Assembly (NCBI RefSeq): GCF_002007605.1
Contig: NZ_CP019799.1
Span: forward strand, 3,822,001 to 3,886,000
Reading direction: 5' to 3'
Length of the DNA stretch: 64,000 nt
Source of the DNA: Cellvibrio sp. PSBB023
GTDB taxonomy: Bacteria > Pseudomonadota > Gammaproteobacteria > Pseudomonadales > Cellvibrionaceae
The position numbers were made by a program, and so were the translations under genes. This document shows, piece after piece, positions 38,324-46,215 of this stretch. The notes under the pieces were generated by a model. That model saw only the letters and a list, made by a program, of their open reading frames with translations. It did no database searches and was not told the origin of the DNA. Within the stretch, counting starts at the first letter, position 1, and the number at the start of each line of letters is the position of its first letter.

Positions 38324-39047
38324 ACGCGCAGCGCTGTGGTTATTGGTAATGGCGACGAGTGTGTTAGTTGCCTGTTCAAGCAGTGCGCCAAAAAAATCGA
38401 CGGGCGGAAGCAATAAATCCGTTGCCGAGGACGCTATTGCTGCCCCCGGCGCCAGTATTTTGCCGGTAGGGCCCGCTACGCCAAATCCCTATTTGCAAAA
38501 CAAACCCTCGGTGAGCCGCGAGATCAGTCAACAGTTTGCAGATGCCACCCGCGCTATGCGCAATAAACAATGGGCACAAGCCGAGGGTTTGCTACAAAAA
38601 ATCACTGTGGCCAACCCTAAACTTTCGGGGGCTTATTTGAACCTGGGTCTGGTGTACCGCGCGCAGCAGGAAAATAAACGTGCCGAGCAAGCGTTTAACG
38701 ATGCGATTGCAGCAAATCATACCAATCTGGATGCCTACAACCAGTTGGCCATTTTGCAGCGTGAATCAGGTAATTTTTCTGCCGCCGAAAGCAATTACAA
38801 AAAAGCGCTGAGCGTTTGGCCTTATCATGCCGAGAGCCATAAAAATATCGCTATTTTGTACGATTTGTATCTGGGTAAAAGTGCAGAGGCATTGCCACAT
38901 TACGAAGCTTATTTGCAGTTAGTGGGCGGCGAGGATAAACAAGTCAAAAGCTGGATTGCCGACCTGCAGCGTCGCTTGGGGATTACCGCTAAACCTAAAG
39001 CGGCGGAAGCTGCTCCGGCAGCGGTTGAAGGTGAAAGCAATGAATAA
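38310..39047 (+). CDS. TPR lipoprotein
   Basis: 245 residues. Lipobox LVAC with Cys22, followed by a Ser-rich linker. Three or more TPR units in about 75-205 (GAYLNLGLVYRAQQENKRAEQAF; DAYNQLAILQRESGNFSAAE; the canonical pattern). The tail is Ala/Lys/Glu-rich. It overlaps the large lipoprotein by 14 bp and the next gene by 8 bp. Confidence 0.85.
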   Translation: MIFTKRAALWLLVMATSVLVACSSSAPKKSTGGSNKSVAEDAIAAPGASILPVGPATPNPYLQNKPSVSREISQQFADATRAMRNKQWAQAEGLLQKITVANPKLSGAYLNLGLVYRAQQENKRAEQAFNDAIAANHTNLDAYNQLAILQRESGNFSAAESNYKKALSVWPYHAESHKNIAILYDLYLGKSAEALPHYEAYLQLVGGEDKQVKSWIADLQRRLGITAKPKAAEAAPAAVEGESNE

Positions 39048-39414
39048 AATCTTTCTACTATTGATGATGTTCTGCTCATTTACGGTAACGGCGCAAGATC
39101 TTGCGCAAGAACAACAGCAAACATCTTCAGAGCAAACAGAGCAACAACAAACTGCTCCGCGACAGGCAGCAGAAAATACTGCACAGAGCAATGCGGCAAC
39201 TATCGGCGAAGCCAGTATTAATTTACGCACAACGGTTACCGGCAATCAGGAACAACCGCGTGTAATGTATATTCTGCCCTGGCAATCTCCTCTCAGCCCG
39301 GAGCTGGAAATGGAAATGTTAGGCAGCGAGGCTGATTCAGTCTTTGGGCATTTGGAACGCGATGAATTACAGCGTCATTTGGAAGCAGCGGGCGAGTTGG
39401 ACGCTGAGGAATAA
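39040..39414 (+). CDS. Small exported Gln/Glu-rich protein
   Basis: 124 residues from ATG 39040, which overlaps the previous gene by 8 bp; the longer frame starts inside that gene and is rejected. Signal peptide about 1-17 (MNKIFLLLMMFCSFTVT). A Gln/Thr/Ala-rich linker, then a conserved-looking end (RVMYILPWQSPLSPELEMEM). Function unknown; its place in the operon suggests a subunit of the same complex. Confidence 0.75.
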   Translation: MNKIFLLLMMFCSFTVTAQDLAQEQQQTSSEQTEQQQTAPRQAAENTAQSNAATIGEASINLRTTVTGNQEQPRVMYILPWQSPLSPELEMEMLGSEADSVFGHLERDELQRHLEAAGELDAEE

Positions 39415-39458
39415 TTGATTATTTTTACTTACATTCTTTGTTGAGGTTAATACACGTT

Positions 39459-40142
39459 ATGGATACTTTGATTCGTTTTTTCCAAGAAGGCGGCGCCTTT
39501 ATGTATCCCATCGCCATTGTGTTGGTTGTGGGTATTGCGATTGCGATTGAGCGCTGGTTAGTGCTTTCGGCAGCCAAGTCATCCAATCGCCAGGCGTTTG
39601 ATCGCATTTTGCCGCTCTTGCAAAAAAAGGATTACAACAGCGTTGTTAATCTGGGCAAAACCAGCAGTGCACCTATCGCCCGTATTATTGCTGCGGGAAT
39701 TACCCGCATGGCGCAATCACCGCGTCGTGATGATATTGAATTGGCAATGGAAGAGGGCGTCATGGAAGCCATGCCGCGCCTGGAGAAGCGCACTGCCTAT
39801 TTGGCAACCCTGGCCAACATTGCCACCCTGTTGGGATTGCTCGGTACCATTATCGGTTTGATTCAAGCCTTTACCGCAGTGGCCAGTGCAGACCCGGCGG
39901 AAAAAGCAGCGCTCTTGTCATCGTCTATTGCGGTTGCGATGAATACCACCGCGTTTGGTTTGATCGCGGCGATTCCGCTGCTGCTTGTTCACTCCATGAT
40001 TCAAAGTAAAACCACGGAAATTATTGATAGCCTGGAAATGGCCGGCGTGAAATGTCTGAATATTATTGCGCATAGCAGCGAAGTGCCGCAGCGTACGCGT
40101 GCACCGGAATCGGCTGTTAAACCACAGTCAGCTGCTCAATAA
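39459..40142 (+). CDS. MotA/TolQ/ExbB proton channel family protein
   Basis: 227 residues from ATG 39459. Three membrane helices: about 14-34 (AFMYPIAIVLVVGIAIAIE), 110-135 (ANIATLLGLLGTIIGLIQAF) and 150-175 (SIAVAMNTTAFGLIAAIPLL). LLGLLGTIIGLIQAF and NTTAFGL are core ExbB/TolQ motifs. With the two ExbD-like proteins it should form a proton-driven inner-membrane motor. The next gene starts 58 bp later. Confidence 0.93.
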   Translation: MDTLIRFFQEGGAFMYPIAIVLVVGIAIAIERWLVLSAAKSSNRQAFDRILPLLQKKDYNSVVNLGKTSSAPIARIIAAGITRMAQSPRRDDIELAMEEGVMEAMPRLEKRTAYLATLANIATLLGLLGTIIGLIQAFTAVASADPAEKAALLSSSIAVAMNTTAFGLIAAIPLLLVHSMIQSKTTEIIDSLEMAGVKCLNIIAHSSEVPQRTRAPESAVKPQSAAQ

Positions 40143-40200
40143 GCCCACTGCCCATTGAGTTATTACGCAATCAGCAGTTGTATTTATTGGGGAAAATCCT

Positions 40201-40752
40201 ATGCGTATAAAACGCCGTTTTAAAGAGGATCCAGATCTCGATATCACCTCCTTTATGAATCTGATGATCATATTGGTGCCGGTATTGTTGATGAGCATGG
40301 TGCTCGCACGCACCACTGTGTTGGATCTCAAATTGCCGGATATGGCCGACGCCAGCACACCGCCAACGGAAGAGCCTCCGCAGCAATTGGAATTAATTAT
40401 TCGCGCTGATAAATTTGAAGTGAATTATCCCGCAGGCATTAAATTAAAATGGGTAGAAAAAACGGCCGATGGCCAATATGACTTTGCGTTGCTGGCAACA
40501 GTCCTGCAAGAAACCAAACGTTTATTGGAAGACAAGGGTATCCAGAAAAAAGATATTTATATCCTCTCGGAAAAAGATACAGATTACCAAACCTTGGTCA
40601 GTACTATGGACACTGTGCGTTCATTTAAAGCGGTGGTCGCTGCCAGTGTGGTAGATGCTGAATTGTTTCCGGAAATTTCATTGGGCGATGCCCCTCCACC
40701 CGGTGGCCAGACATCGGCCGTGAGTGGCGCCGCACAGGGGGCTACACCATGA
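40201..40752 (+). CDS. ExbD/TolR-family protein with Asn at the proton site
   Basis: 183 residues. One N-terminal helix (SFMNLMIILVPVLLMSMVLA), then a periplasmic ExbD-type domain. The pattern FMNLM puts Asn20 where TolR/ExbD normally has the membrane Asp (FIDVML). The second copy downstream keeps Asp. Such Asn/Asp pairs recall dual ExbD-like subunits in gliding-type motors, known to me from ExbD-like families. Overlaps the next gene by 4 bp. Confidence 0.9.
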   Translation: MRIKRRFKEDPDLDITSFMNLMIILVPVLLMSMVLARTTVLDLKLPDMADASTPPTEEPPQQLELIIRADKFEVNYPAGIKLKWVEKTADGQYDFALLATVLQETKRLLEDKGIQKKDIYILSEKDTDYQTLVSTMDTVRSFKAVVAASVVDAELFPEISLGDAPPPGGQTSAVSGAAQGATP

Positions 40753-41270
40753 AGCAATCCCTGCGCGCAAAACGCATGGCAAAACACCATCGCCGGTTAA
40801 AACAAGGTTCCAAACTAAACCTGGTTTCACTCATGGATATTTTTACCATCCTGGTATTTTTCCTGTTGGTGAACTCAGGCGATGTAGAGGTTTTGCAAAC
40901 GGACAAAAGTATTAAATTGCCGGCCTCTTTTTCAGAGCAAGTGCCGGAAAATAATTTGTTGGTATTAATCAGTGCAACCGATGTGGTTGTTGCGGGTCGT
41001 GCCGTGGGTTCGGTGGCTGATTTACTGGCAACCGAGGGCGATAAATTTGAACCACTGGCTCAGGAATTAAAATACCATGCCGAAAAAGCCGGACCATTAA
41101 CGGAAAAAAATCAATTAACGGGGCGCCCGGTCACAGTAATGGCTGATCAAAAAGTGCCTTACCAGTTATTGAAAAAAGTGATGGCGACCTGCGCGGGAGC
41201 GGAGTATCGCGATATCTCCTTGGCCGTGACGAAAAAAGAGTTACCTGCTGCTAATAATGGGGAGGGTTGA
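40749..41270 (+). CDS. ExbD/TolR-family protein with intact proton-site Asp
   Basis: 173 residues. Basic N-terminus, a membrane helix (SLMDIFTILVFFLLVNSG) with Asp30 at the conserved proton-binding place, and a periplasmic domain. It pairs with the preceding Asn-type ExbD and the ExbB-like channel. Its stop is one base before the next start. Confidence 0.92.
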   Translation: MKQSLRAKRMAKHHRRLKQGSKLNLVSLMDIFTILVFFLLVNSGDVEVLQTDKSIKLPASFSEQVPENNLLVLISATDVVVAGRAVGSVADLLATEGDKFEPLAQELKYHAEKAGPLTEKNQLTGRPVTVMADQKVPYQLLKKVMATCAGAEYRDISLAVTKKELPAANNGEG

Positions 41271-41271
41271 A

Positions 41272-42243
41272 ATGGCCAGCTCCCTGTTAAATTTGCAGCT
41301 GCCCTGGAGCTCATCTATTCAGGATGATCAGCGCTTTACCAAAATTCTTTCAGCGAGTTTTGTGGTGTTGTTGGTGCTCAGTATTGCGGTCACTATTAGC
41401 AATGTGCCTGAGATCAGCCGCGCGGAAAAAGAAAAACTGCCACCACAGTTAGCGCGCGTGGTATTGGAGAAACAGGTATTGCCTGAGCCGAAACCCGTCG
41501 AACCGCCCAAGGTAGAGGAAAAAAAGCCCGAACCGAAAGTGGAAGAAAAAAAGCCTGAGCCGGTCGTCAAACCACCGGAGCCAGTGAAAAAGCCGACGGC
41601 GCCACCACCCAAAGAAGCGCTGGAAAAAGCGCGTGAACAGGCGGCTAATACCGGTGTCATGCAATTTAAGGATGACCTCGCGGAAATGCGCGAGATGATG
41701 CAAACCTCGGCCGTTGAAACGGCGTCAACGACGGTGACCAACAGTACGGGCGAGGCCGCCCAATTGGATCGCGCTATGATTACCAGCGGCGCCAAAACTG
41801 CCAGTGGCGGCATCAATACCGCGGCATTAAGCCGCGATACCGGTGGCGTTGCCCTGTCTGGTCGCGAGACAACCAAGGTAACCAGTGGCTTGGCCGAGGC
41901 AGGCAAAAAATCTGCCCAGGCGACGGCAGGCAATAGCAATGGTGCAGGTGGCGCAGCGCGCAGCGAAGAGGAAATGCGCAAAATCATGGAGCAGCATAAG
42001 GGCGCTATCTATTCGATCTACAACCGCGCCTTGCGTCAGAATGCTGCCTTGGAAGGCAAAATGGTGGTAAAAATTGTGATCGACCCCAGCGGTAAAATTG
42101 TTGAGGCGACACTGGTATCCAGCGAGTTGGGCGACAGCGATCTGGAAAGCAAAATCCTGCAGCGGATCCGTTTGATCAGCTTTCCTGCCTCCAACGTGAT
42201 ACGCACCACACTCAATCAAACCTTTGATTTCCTGCCGCAATAA
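41272..42243 (+). CDS. TonB-like energy transducer with AgmX/PglI-type C-terminus
   Basis: 323 residues from ATG 41272 with GGGGAGG just upstream. A single N-terminal membrane helix (about 24-42, ASFVVLLVLSIAVTI), a Pro/Lys/Glu spacer (residues about 70-115) able to span the periplasm, a Thr/Ala/Ser-rich stretch, then a C-terminal domain (about 225-323: EEMRKIMEQHKGAIYSIYNR; GKMVVKIVIDPSGKIVEA). That end matches the AgmX/PglI C-terminal family rather than plain TonB. AgmX/GltJ-type proteins are parts of the Myxococcus envelope motor. Last gene of the operon. Confidence 0.85.
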   Translation: MASSLLNLQLPWSSSIQDDQRFTKILSASFVVLLVLSIAVTISNVPEISRAEKEKLPPQLARVVLEKQVLPEPKPVEPPKVEEKKPEPKVEEKKPEPVVKPPEPVKKPTAPPPKEALEKAREQAANTGVMQFKDDLAEMREMMQTSAVETASTTVTNSTGEAAQLDRAMITSGAKTASGGINTAALSRDTGGVALSGRETTKVTSGLAEAGKKSAQATAGNSNGAGGAARSEEEMRKIMEQHKGAIYSIYNRALRQNAALEGKMVVKIVIDPSGKIVEATLVSSELGDSDLESKILQRIRLISFPASNVIRTTLNQTFDFLPQ

Positions 42244-42264
42244 CCCTCGGTAGCTGTTATGAAG

Positions 42265-42288
42265 AACCCCGGTTATCCGGGGTTTTTT
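42265..42288 (+). terminator. Terminator of the ExbBD/TPR operon
   Basis: AACCCCGG / CCGGGGTT with loop TTAT, followed by T residues, 22 bp after the stop of the AgmX-type gene. Confidence 0.92.
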
Positions 42289-42352
42289 ATGCCTGCTGCA
42301 ATCTTATCTGCCTGTTGCTTTGCACCAAAATCCTAGCATTAGTGTAAAAGTG

Positions 42353-42381
42353 TTGAAACCGGTTACATTTTTATCCATAAT
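42353..42381 (+). promoter_or_regulatory. Promoter overlapped by a LacI-type operator
   Basis: TTGAAA (42353-42358), 17-bp spacer, CATAAT (42376-42381): near-ideal sigma-70 geometry. TGAAACCGGTTACA (42354-42367) overlaps the -35 and matches the operator beside the local lacI gene, so a repressor here would block RNA polymerase. Confidence 0.7.
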
Positions 42382-42417
42382 GCTCTCGCTAAGGCCTTTT
42401 TATTCATGGTTATTTGC

Positions 42418-42433
42418 TGGTAACCGTTTACAG
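42418..42433. promoter_or_regulatory. Second LacI-type operator
   Basis: TGGTAACCGTTTACAG; the reverse complement contains TGTAAACGGTTACC, one base from the site beside lacI. Its centre is 65 bp from the first operator, which would allow looping or a roadblock. Confidence 0.65.
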
Positions 42434-42523
42434 TCTGGGCGAGGAATCCTCGTCGTTTCTGTAGGTATTGCTGGCAGTTGTTAGTGATTAATTGTTAAGC
42501 CATAGCCCGCTGTTGTGTTTTTT

Positions 42524-42547
42524 ACCCCGGTTTTCCGGGGTTTTTTT
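42524..42547 (+). terminator. Intrinsic terminator before the AGE-family gene
   Basis: ACCCCGG / CCGGGGT, loop TTTT, followed by a run of T. It is 106 bp before the start at 42653, so transcripts from the operator-controlled promoter meet it before the gene. Confidence 0.9.
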
Positions 42548-42652
42548 ATTTGCGCCCCGCGAATGCGCCGCGCAAAATGCCTACTCAATCAGCCATAATC
42601 CCCGTTAATCCCCCACTCACAGCAACCGCATTTGGCGGTAAATGGATTCTTT

Positions 42653-43807
42653 ATGTCACAAGCATTGCGTGCGGCAGCAAGTCGCCTTGAACATTGGATC
42701 AGACAGGATGCCCTGCCGCTTTGGTTGGCACGCGGAATAGAGCCGAATACCGGCGCCAGTTACGAGCGATTGACGCCAGCAGGTGTGCCGGATCTTGAGT
42801 CCAGCACCCGCGTACGCGTGCAGGCCCGGCAAGCATTCTTTTTTGCCGCCGCCTATCATCGCGGTTGGTGCCCCGAGGGTAAGGATGTCGCCAAGAAACT
42901 GTTGGCGTTTGTGCAGCGCACTGCCGCCCATCCCACCGCCGGTGCCGGTTATACCCATTTGTTGAACAAAGATTTTGTGGTGGTGGATATCAAGCAAGAT
43001 CTTTACGACCATGCTTTTTTTCTGCTCGCCAATGCCTGGTGTTATCGCGCCTTCAACGAAGAGGCTTACTTGCAGGAGGCCGATAAATTAATCGCCCACC
43101 TTGATGAAAAATTTGGTTCGGTTGTCGGTGGCTGGGTCGAGGGCGATTACGACTATGCCTGTCGCCGCCAAAATCCACACATGCATTTATTTGAAGCTTT
43201 TCTTGCGCTTTATGATGCGACCGGCGATGCAAAATATCTGGCGCGTGTCGGGGAATTATTTGCGCTGGTGCAGACGCATTTTTTCGACGCAGAGCACGGT
43301 GTGTTGTTTGAGTTTTTTGACGATAACTGGGTACGGTTGCCTAACGCAAAAGGCGATATGGTTGAACCCGGTCATATGATGGAGTGGGTGTGGCTGCTCG
43401 ATTGGTATCACCGTCGCACGGGGCGCCCTGTCGCACAATATACACAGATGTTGTATGCGCGCGGGTTGGAAATTGGCATGGATAAATCCGGTTTGTTATT
43501 TGATGCCGTGAGTTATACCGGTGAAGTGATCGACCCTAACAAGCGCTGCTGGGGAATTACCGAACTTATCAAAGCAAGCTTGGTGCAAATCCGTGCAGGA
43601 CATCCGGATGCGGAGGCTATTGCGATCAAGGGCGTGGATGATTTATTCACATACTACCTCTGTGCATCAACGCCTGGTTCCTACGTGGATCAACGCGGTG
43701 CTAACGACGAAGTGGTTGTGGATGTGGCGCCCGCCAGTACGCTTTATCACTTGATTGTAGCGGCGATGGAGTTGTTGGATCATTTTGATTGGGTCGAAAA
43801 ACAATAA
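42653..43807 (+). CDS. AGE-family enzyme, probable D-mannose isomerase
   Basis: 384 residues from ATG 42653; an upstream in-frame TTG is ignored. The (alpha/alpha)6 barrel of N-acylglucosamine 2-epimerase/mannose isomerase is evident: RVRVQARQAFFFAAAY, DLYDHAFFLLANAW, QNPHMHLFEAFLALYDATGD and EPGHMMEWVWLLDWY hold the substrate Arg/His/Glu residues. Mannose isomerases convert mannose to fructose. The neighbouring mannan genes favour that over GlcNAc epimerisation. Two LacI-type operators lie upstream. Confidence 0.82.
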   Translation: MSQALRAAASRLEHWIRQDALPLWLARGIEPNTGASYERLTPAGVPDLESSTRVRVQARQAFFFAAAYHRGWCPEGKDVAKKLLAFVQRTAAHPTAGAGYTHLLNKDFVVVDIKQDLYDHAFFLLANAWCYRAFNEEAYLQEADKLIAHLDEKFGSVVGGWVEGDYDYACRRQNPHMHLFEAFLALYDATGDAKYLARVGELFALVQTHFFDAEHGVLFEFFDDNWVRLPNAKGDMVEPGHMMEWVWLLDWYHRRTGRPVAQYTQMLYARGLEIGMDKSGLLFDAVSYTGEVIDPNKRCWGITELIKASLVQIRAGHPDAEAIAIKGVDDLFTYYLCASTPGSYVDQRGANDEVVVDVAPASTLYHLIVAAMELLDHFDWVEKQ

Positions 43808-43818
43808 TATTTTATTGG

Positions 43819-43848
43819 GCGCGCTGCTAAAAAGAGCTGCGCGCTTTT
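43819..43848 (+). terminator. Probable terminator after the mannose-isomerase gene
   Basis: GCGCGC / GCGCGC stem with a 14-base, partly paired loop, then TTTT, eleven bases after the stop. Confidence 0.6.
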
Positions 43849-43947
43849 ACTGATAAAAATAAAAGCTCATTAACATCCCATGCAAGCTTGTTTTTCCAGG
43901 TGAAAAATAATTTGCGCGCCAAAAAAATATCAACGCTTGCTTGTCGC

Positions 43948-43975
43948 TTGCAGTTTCCTTGTTGTCGTCTAGTAT
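43948..43975 (+). promoter_or_regulatory. Candidate promoter of the unknown gene at 44016
   Basis: TTGCAG (43948-43953), 16-bp spacer, TAGTAT (43970-43975), about 40 bp before the start codon. Moderate match to sigma-70 promoters. Confidence 0.45.
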
Positions 43976-44015
43976 GCATGCTGTTGCGCAATATTATTAA
44001 CAGCAGGTACTACGG

Positions 44016-44702
44016 ATGGGCTTCTCTAAAATCGCTAGCATGATTGCTGTGACCGTTATGCTGACGGTTTTTATAACGTTTACAGCAACAAAGAAATACC
44101 TCGCTATACAAGAATCATCAGCTCATACCTGTGCGGATGAACCCATATCTCTGGCTGCCTCTCTTATTGTAGAACCTCATGCCTTGGCGCAACCTGTTTC
44201 CCATCCTCCCGTTATTGCTGAAGATAAAAATCTAATCGCCAATCAAGTTGTTGCGGCCGTGCCGCAAGCGCAAAAAGTTGCAGACATGGACGCGCTTATA
44301 AAAGAGCGTGAAGCACAACAGCAACACATTGATGCATTCAGGAAATTTGTTGCGGCCGATCATAAAAAACCAGTGGTTGATGAAGCTAACCTTCGCTATG
44401 AGGCGGAAGCTGTCGATTACCAATGGGCAGCAGTTCAAGAAGGTAAATTATTATCGGCATTTACGGATTCTGCGTCGCTGACAGCCTATGTTCCCTCGCA
44501 TATGAGTTGTCGCTCGGCCACCTGCAAAATCACTATCCCATCACAAGATGATGCCAGCGCTGACGCGGCCTATCATGCTGTATGGCAATCGCTGATCAAG
44601 CAAAATCCTGTTTCAAATGACACCATTACCTATTTTCGTAACCAGGAAAAGGGCGAGGTGGTTATGTATATCTCTTCGCAGGGTAATAGCATTTTTCAAT
44701 AA
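44016..44702 (+). CDS. Uncharacterised membrane-anchored protein
   Basis: 228 residues. One N-terminal membrane helix (about 6-26, IASMIAVTVMLTVFITFTA), then a periplasmic chain with an Ala/Pro-rich linker and an Arg/Glu/Gln-rich helical segment (KEREAQQQHIDAFRKFVAA). The C-terminal part has a Cys pair (SCRSATCKITIP) that could form a disulfide, and a short alpha/beta look. No family recognised. It stands between two mannan-related genes but has its own candidate promoter, so a metabolic role is not implied. Confidence 0.75.
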   Translation: MGFSKIASMIAVTVMLTVFITFTATKKYLAIQESSAHTCADEPISLAASLIVEPHALAQPVSHPPVIAEDKNLIANQVVAAVPQAQKVADMDALIKEREAQQQHIDAFRKFVAADHKKPVVDEANLRYEAEAVDYQWAAVQEGKLLSAFTDSASLTAYVPSHMSCRSATCKITIPSQDDASADAAYHAVWQSLIKQNPVSNDTITYFRNQEKGEVVMYISSQGNSIFQ

Positions 44703-44825
44703 AAATGGTGCGCAAAAATTCCATCAGGAAGGGAGTAGTATCGCGATAAATAACGGCCAAATTTATCACTCACCCGAGAGCGACGCATGACGCAGGGCCG
44801 ATAATAGTTAACACAAGGAGTTAAT

Positions 44826-45146
44826 ATGAAGTTCAAATTTGTTGCCGCTATTGTTATGGCGTTAGGACTTTCTGCTGTCGCCCATGCAGATCAAAAAGTG
44901 GCAGAATACGGCGATCCTGCTCTCGGTAATTCTTACGGTGGTTGTACCTTTACGCAGGTATATAGCACTGGCGGAGGTAGTTATCTTTATAAGGAATATC
45001 AAATTTCATGCAGCTCTGGTAGCTATAGAGTTGGAGTAGCGACAAATTATACTTCATTGGGCGCAACCTGCTCATTCTGGTCAGCCAGCGGTGAATATTA
45101 TGTTCAGGGTGGTTGCTCTAATTGGCGGGTCTATTTGCGCTCTTAA
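44826..45146 (+). CDS. Small secreted four-cysteine protein
   Basis: 106 residues with a strong ribosome site (AAGGAG, six bases from ATG). Signal peptide about 1-21 (ending SAVAHA). The mature part of about 85 residues is Gly/Ser/Tyr-rich and has four Cys (GGCTF, ISCSS, ATCSF, GGCSN), enough for two disulfides, with a beta-rich look. Two signal-bearing unknown genes sit side by side here. Function unknown; a surface-binding or toxin-like role would be guesswork. Confidence 0.8.
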   Translation: MKFKFVAAIVMALGLSAVAHADQKVAEYGDPALGNSYGGCTFTQVYSTGGGSYLYKEYQISCSSGSYRVGVATNYTSLGATCSFWSASGEYYVQGGCSNWRVYLRS

Positions 45147-45170
45147 TTTTTGGTAATAACTATTAAATAA

Positions 45171-45199
45171 AAAACCGGCGAGAATCTCTCGCCGGTTTT
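45171..45199. terminator. Bidirectional terminator
   Basis: AAAACCGGCGAGA / TCTCGCCGGTTTT, perfect 13-bp stem with loop ATC and flanking A and T runs. It serves both the small secreted protein gene (plus) and lacI (minus). Confidence 0.93.
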
Positions 45200-45213
45200 T
45201 TACGTTTAAGCTT

Positions 45214-46215
45214 TTATTTTTTGGCTAACAACGGGCCGGTACTTTTGCGAATAATAAATTCGGTTGGCAGTACACATTCGCGCTGGCTCAGTGGCTCGCC
45301 TTCAATAACTTTCAGCAGCATATCCATCGCCATTTTTCCCATTTCTTCCGCGGGTTGTGAAATGGTGGTCAGGCTGGGGTCGGAATATTTGGCGTAGGCG
45401 ATATCGTCGAAGCCGGTGACTGACATATCTTCCGGAATGCGAATTCCTTGGTTCTTTAAGGTTTGCATGGCACCAATCGCCATTTCATCGTTCATGGAGA
45501 AAATGGCGGTGGGGCGCACTTTCATATTGCAGAACTGGAAGGCGGCGTTTAGGCCGGACCACATGGTGAAGTCACCTTCGGCAATCAGGTCTTTCTCAAA
45601 AGGAATGCCTGCTTCTGCCAGTGCTTCTTTATAACCTTCCAGACGATCAATGGCGTGAGGGTTGTCTTTCAGGCCGGAGATCACGCCAATGCGCTTGTGT
45701 CCAAGGCTGATCAGATAATTCACCATGGTTTTGGCGGCAGCGCGGTTGTCGATACGAATTGCCGGGCCAGTGGTGTATTCGCAGCCACAGGCATTGACAC
45801 AGGGAATATCGGGCGGGATGTTGTTTTGGCTTTTTTCCGAGCTTGGGCGCAATTGCACTATGCCATCGGCCAAGCGGGTTTCCACGCGGCGGATGTACTC
45901 CATTTCGCGTTCGGGAGTGCCGCGGGTGTCGCCCAGGAGCACGGCATAGCCCTTTTGTTGGGCGCGGTCTTCCAGTGCGCGAATAAAGAGTGAATAGAAG
46001 GGGTTGGCGATATCGGGCACCAGCACAACCACGGCATAGGCGCGTGCCGAGCGGAAGTTGCGGGCGAGCATGTTGGGGCGATAGCCGACCTGGGCGATGG
46101 CGGTGTGTACCTTGTCCAGGCTTTCGGCGGAGACTTTTTCCGGGTTGCTCAGGGCTCGTGAAACAGTTGCAACGGATACGCCAGCCAAGCGTGCAACATC
46201 GCGAATATTGGACAT
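45214..46215 (-). CDS. LacI/GalR-family repressor of the mannan locus
   Basis: 333 residues. N-terminal helix-turn-helix and hinge (IRDVARLAGVSVATVSRALS; YRPNMLARNFRS), then a periplasmic-binding-like effector domain (VVLVPDIANPFYSLF; GFDDIAYAKYSDPSLTTI). It is divergent from the symporter gene and has an operator, ATGTAAACGGTTACAT, in the shared region. Similar sites precede the AGE gene and GH130. The inducer is probably a mannan-derived sugar (inference). Confidence 0.93.
   Translation of the reverse strand: MSNIRDVARLAGVSVATVSRALSNPEKVSAESLDKVHTAIAQVGYRPNMLARNFRSARAYAVVVLVPDIANPFYSLFIRALEDRAQQKGYAVLLGDTRGTPEREMEYIRRVETRLADGIVQLRPSSEKSQNNIPPDIPCVNACGCEYTTGPAIRIDNRAAAKTMVNYLISLGHKRIGVISGLKDNPHAIDRLEGYKEALAEAGIPFEKDLIAEGDFTMWSGLNAAFQFCNMKVRPTAIFSMNDEMAIGAMQTLKNQGIRIPEDMSVTGFDDIAYAKYSDPSLTTISQPAEEMGKMAMDMLLKVIEGEPLSQRECVLPTEFIIRKSTGPLLAKK

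Larger units (their letters stand above)
42388..42547 (+). ncRNA. Predicted leader or small RNA under LacI-type control
   Basis: From the estimated start after the promoter at 42353 to the intrinsic terminator at 42524-42547, about 160 nt, no coding frame with a ribosome site is visible. A second operator lies within it, and a perfect CGAGGA-A-TCCTCG palindrome follows. It may be a 5' leader with a terminator before the mannose-isomerase-type gene (attenuation), or a free-standing small RNA. Which one cannot be decided from sequence. Confidence 0.4.

Noticed and set aside
41272..42243. Calling this protein a standard TonB for nutrient receptors
   Set aside because: Its C-terminal domain reads like the AgmX/PglI type and it sits with two ExbD-like genes and TPR lipoproteins, with no TonB-dependent receptor nearby.
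42653..43807. GlcNAc 2-epimerase identity for the AGE-family protein
   Set aside because: The fold allows it, but the mannan neighbours and the segment patterns favour mannose isomerase; not provable from sequence alone.
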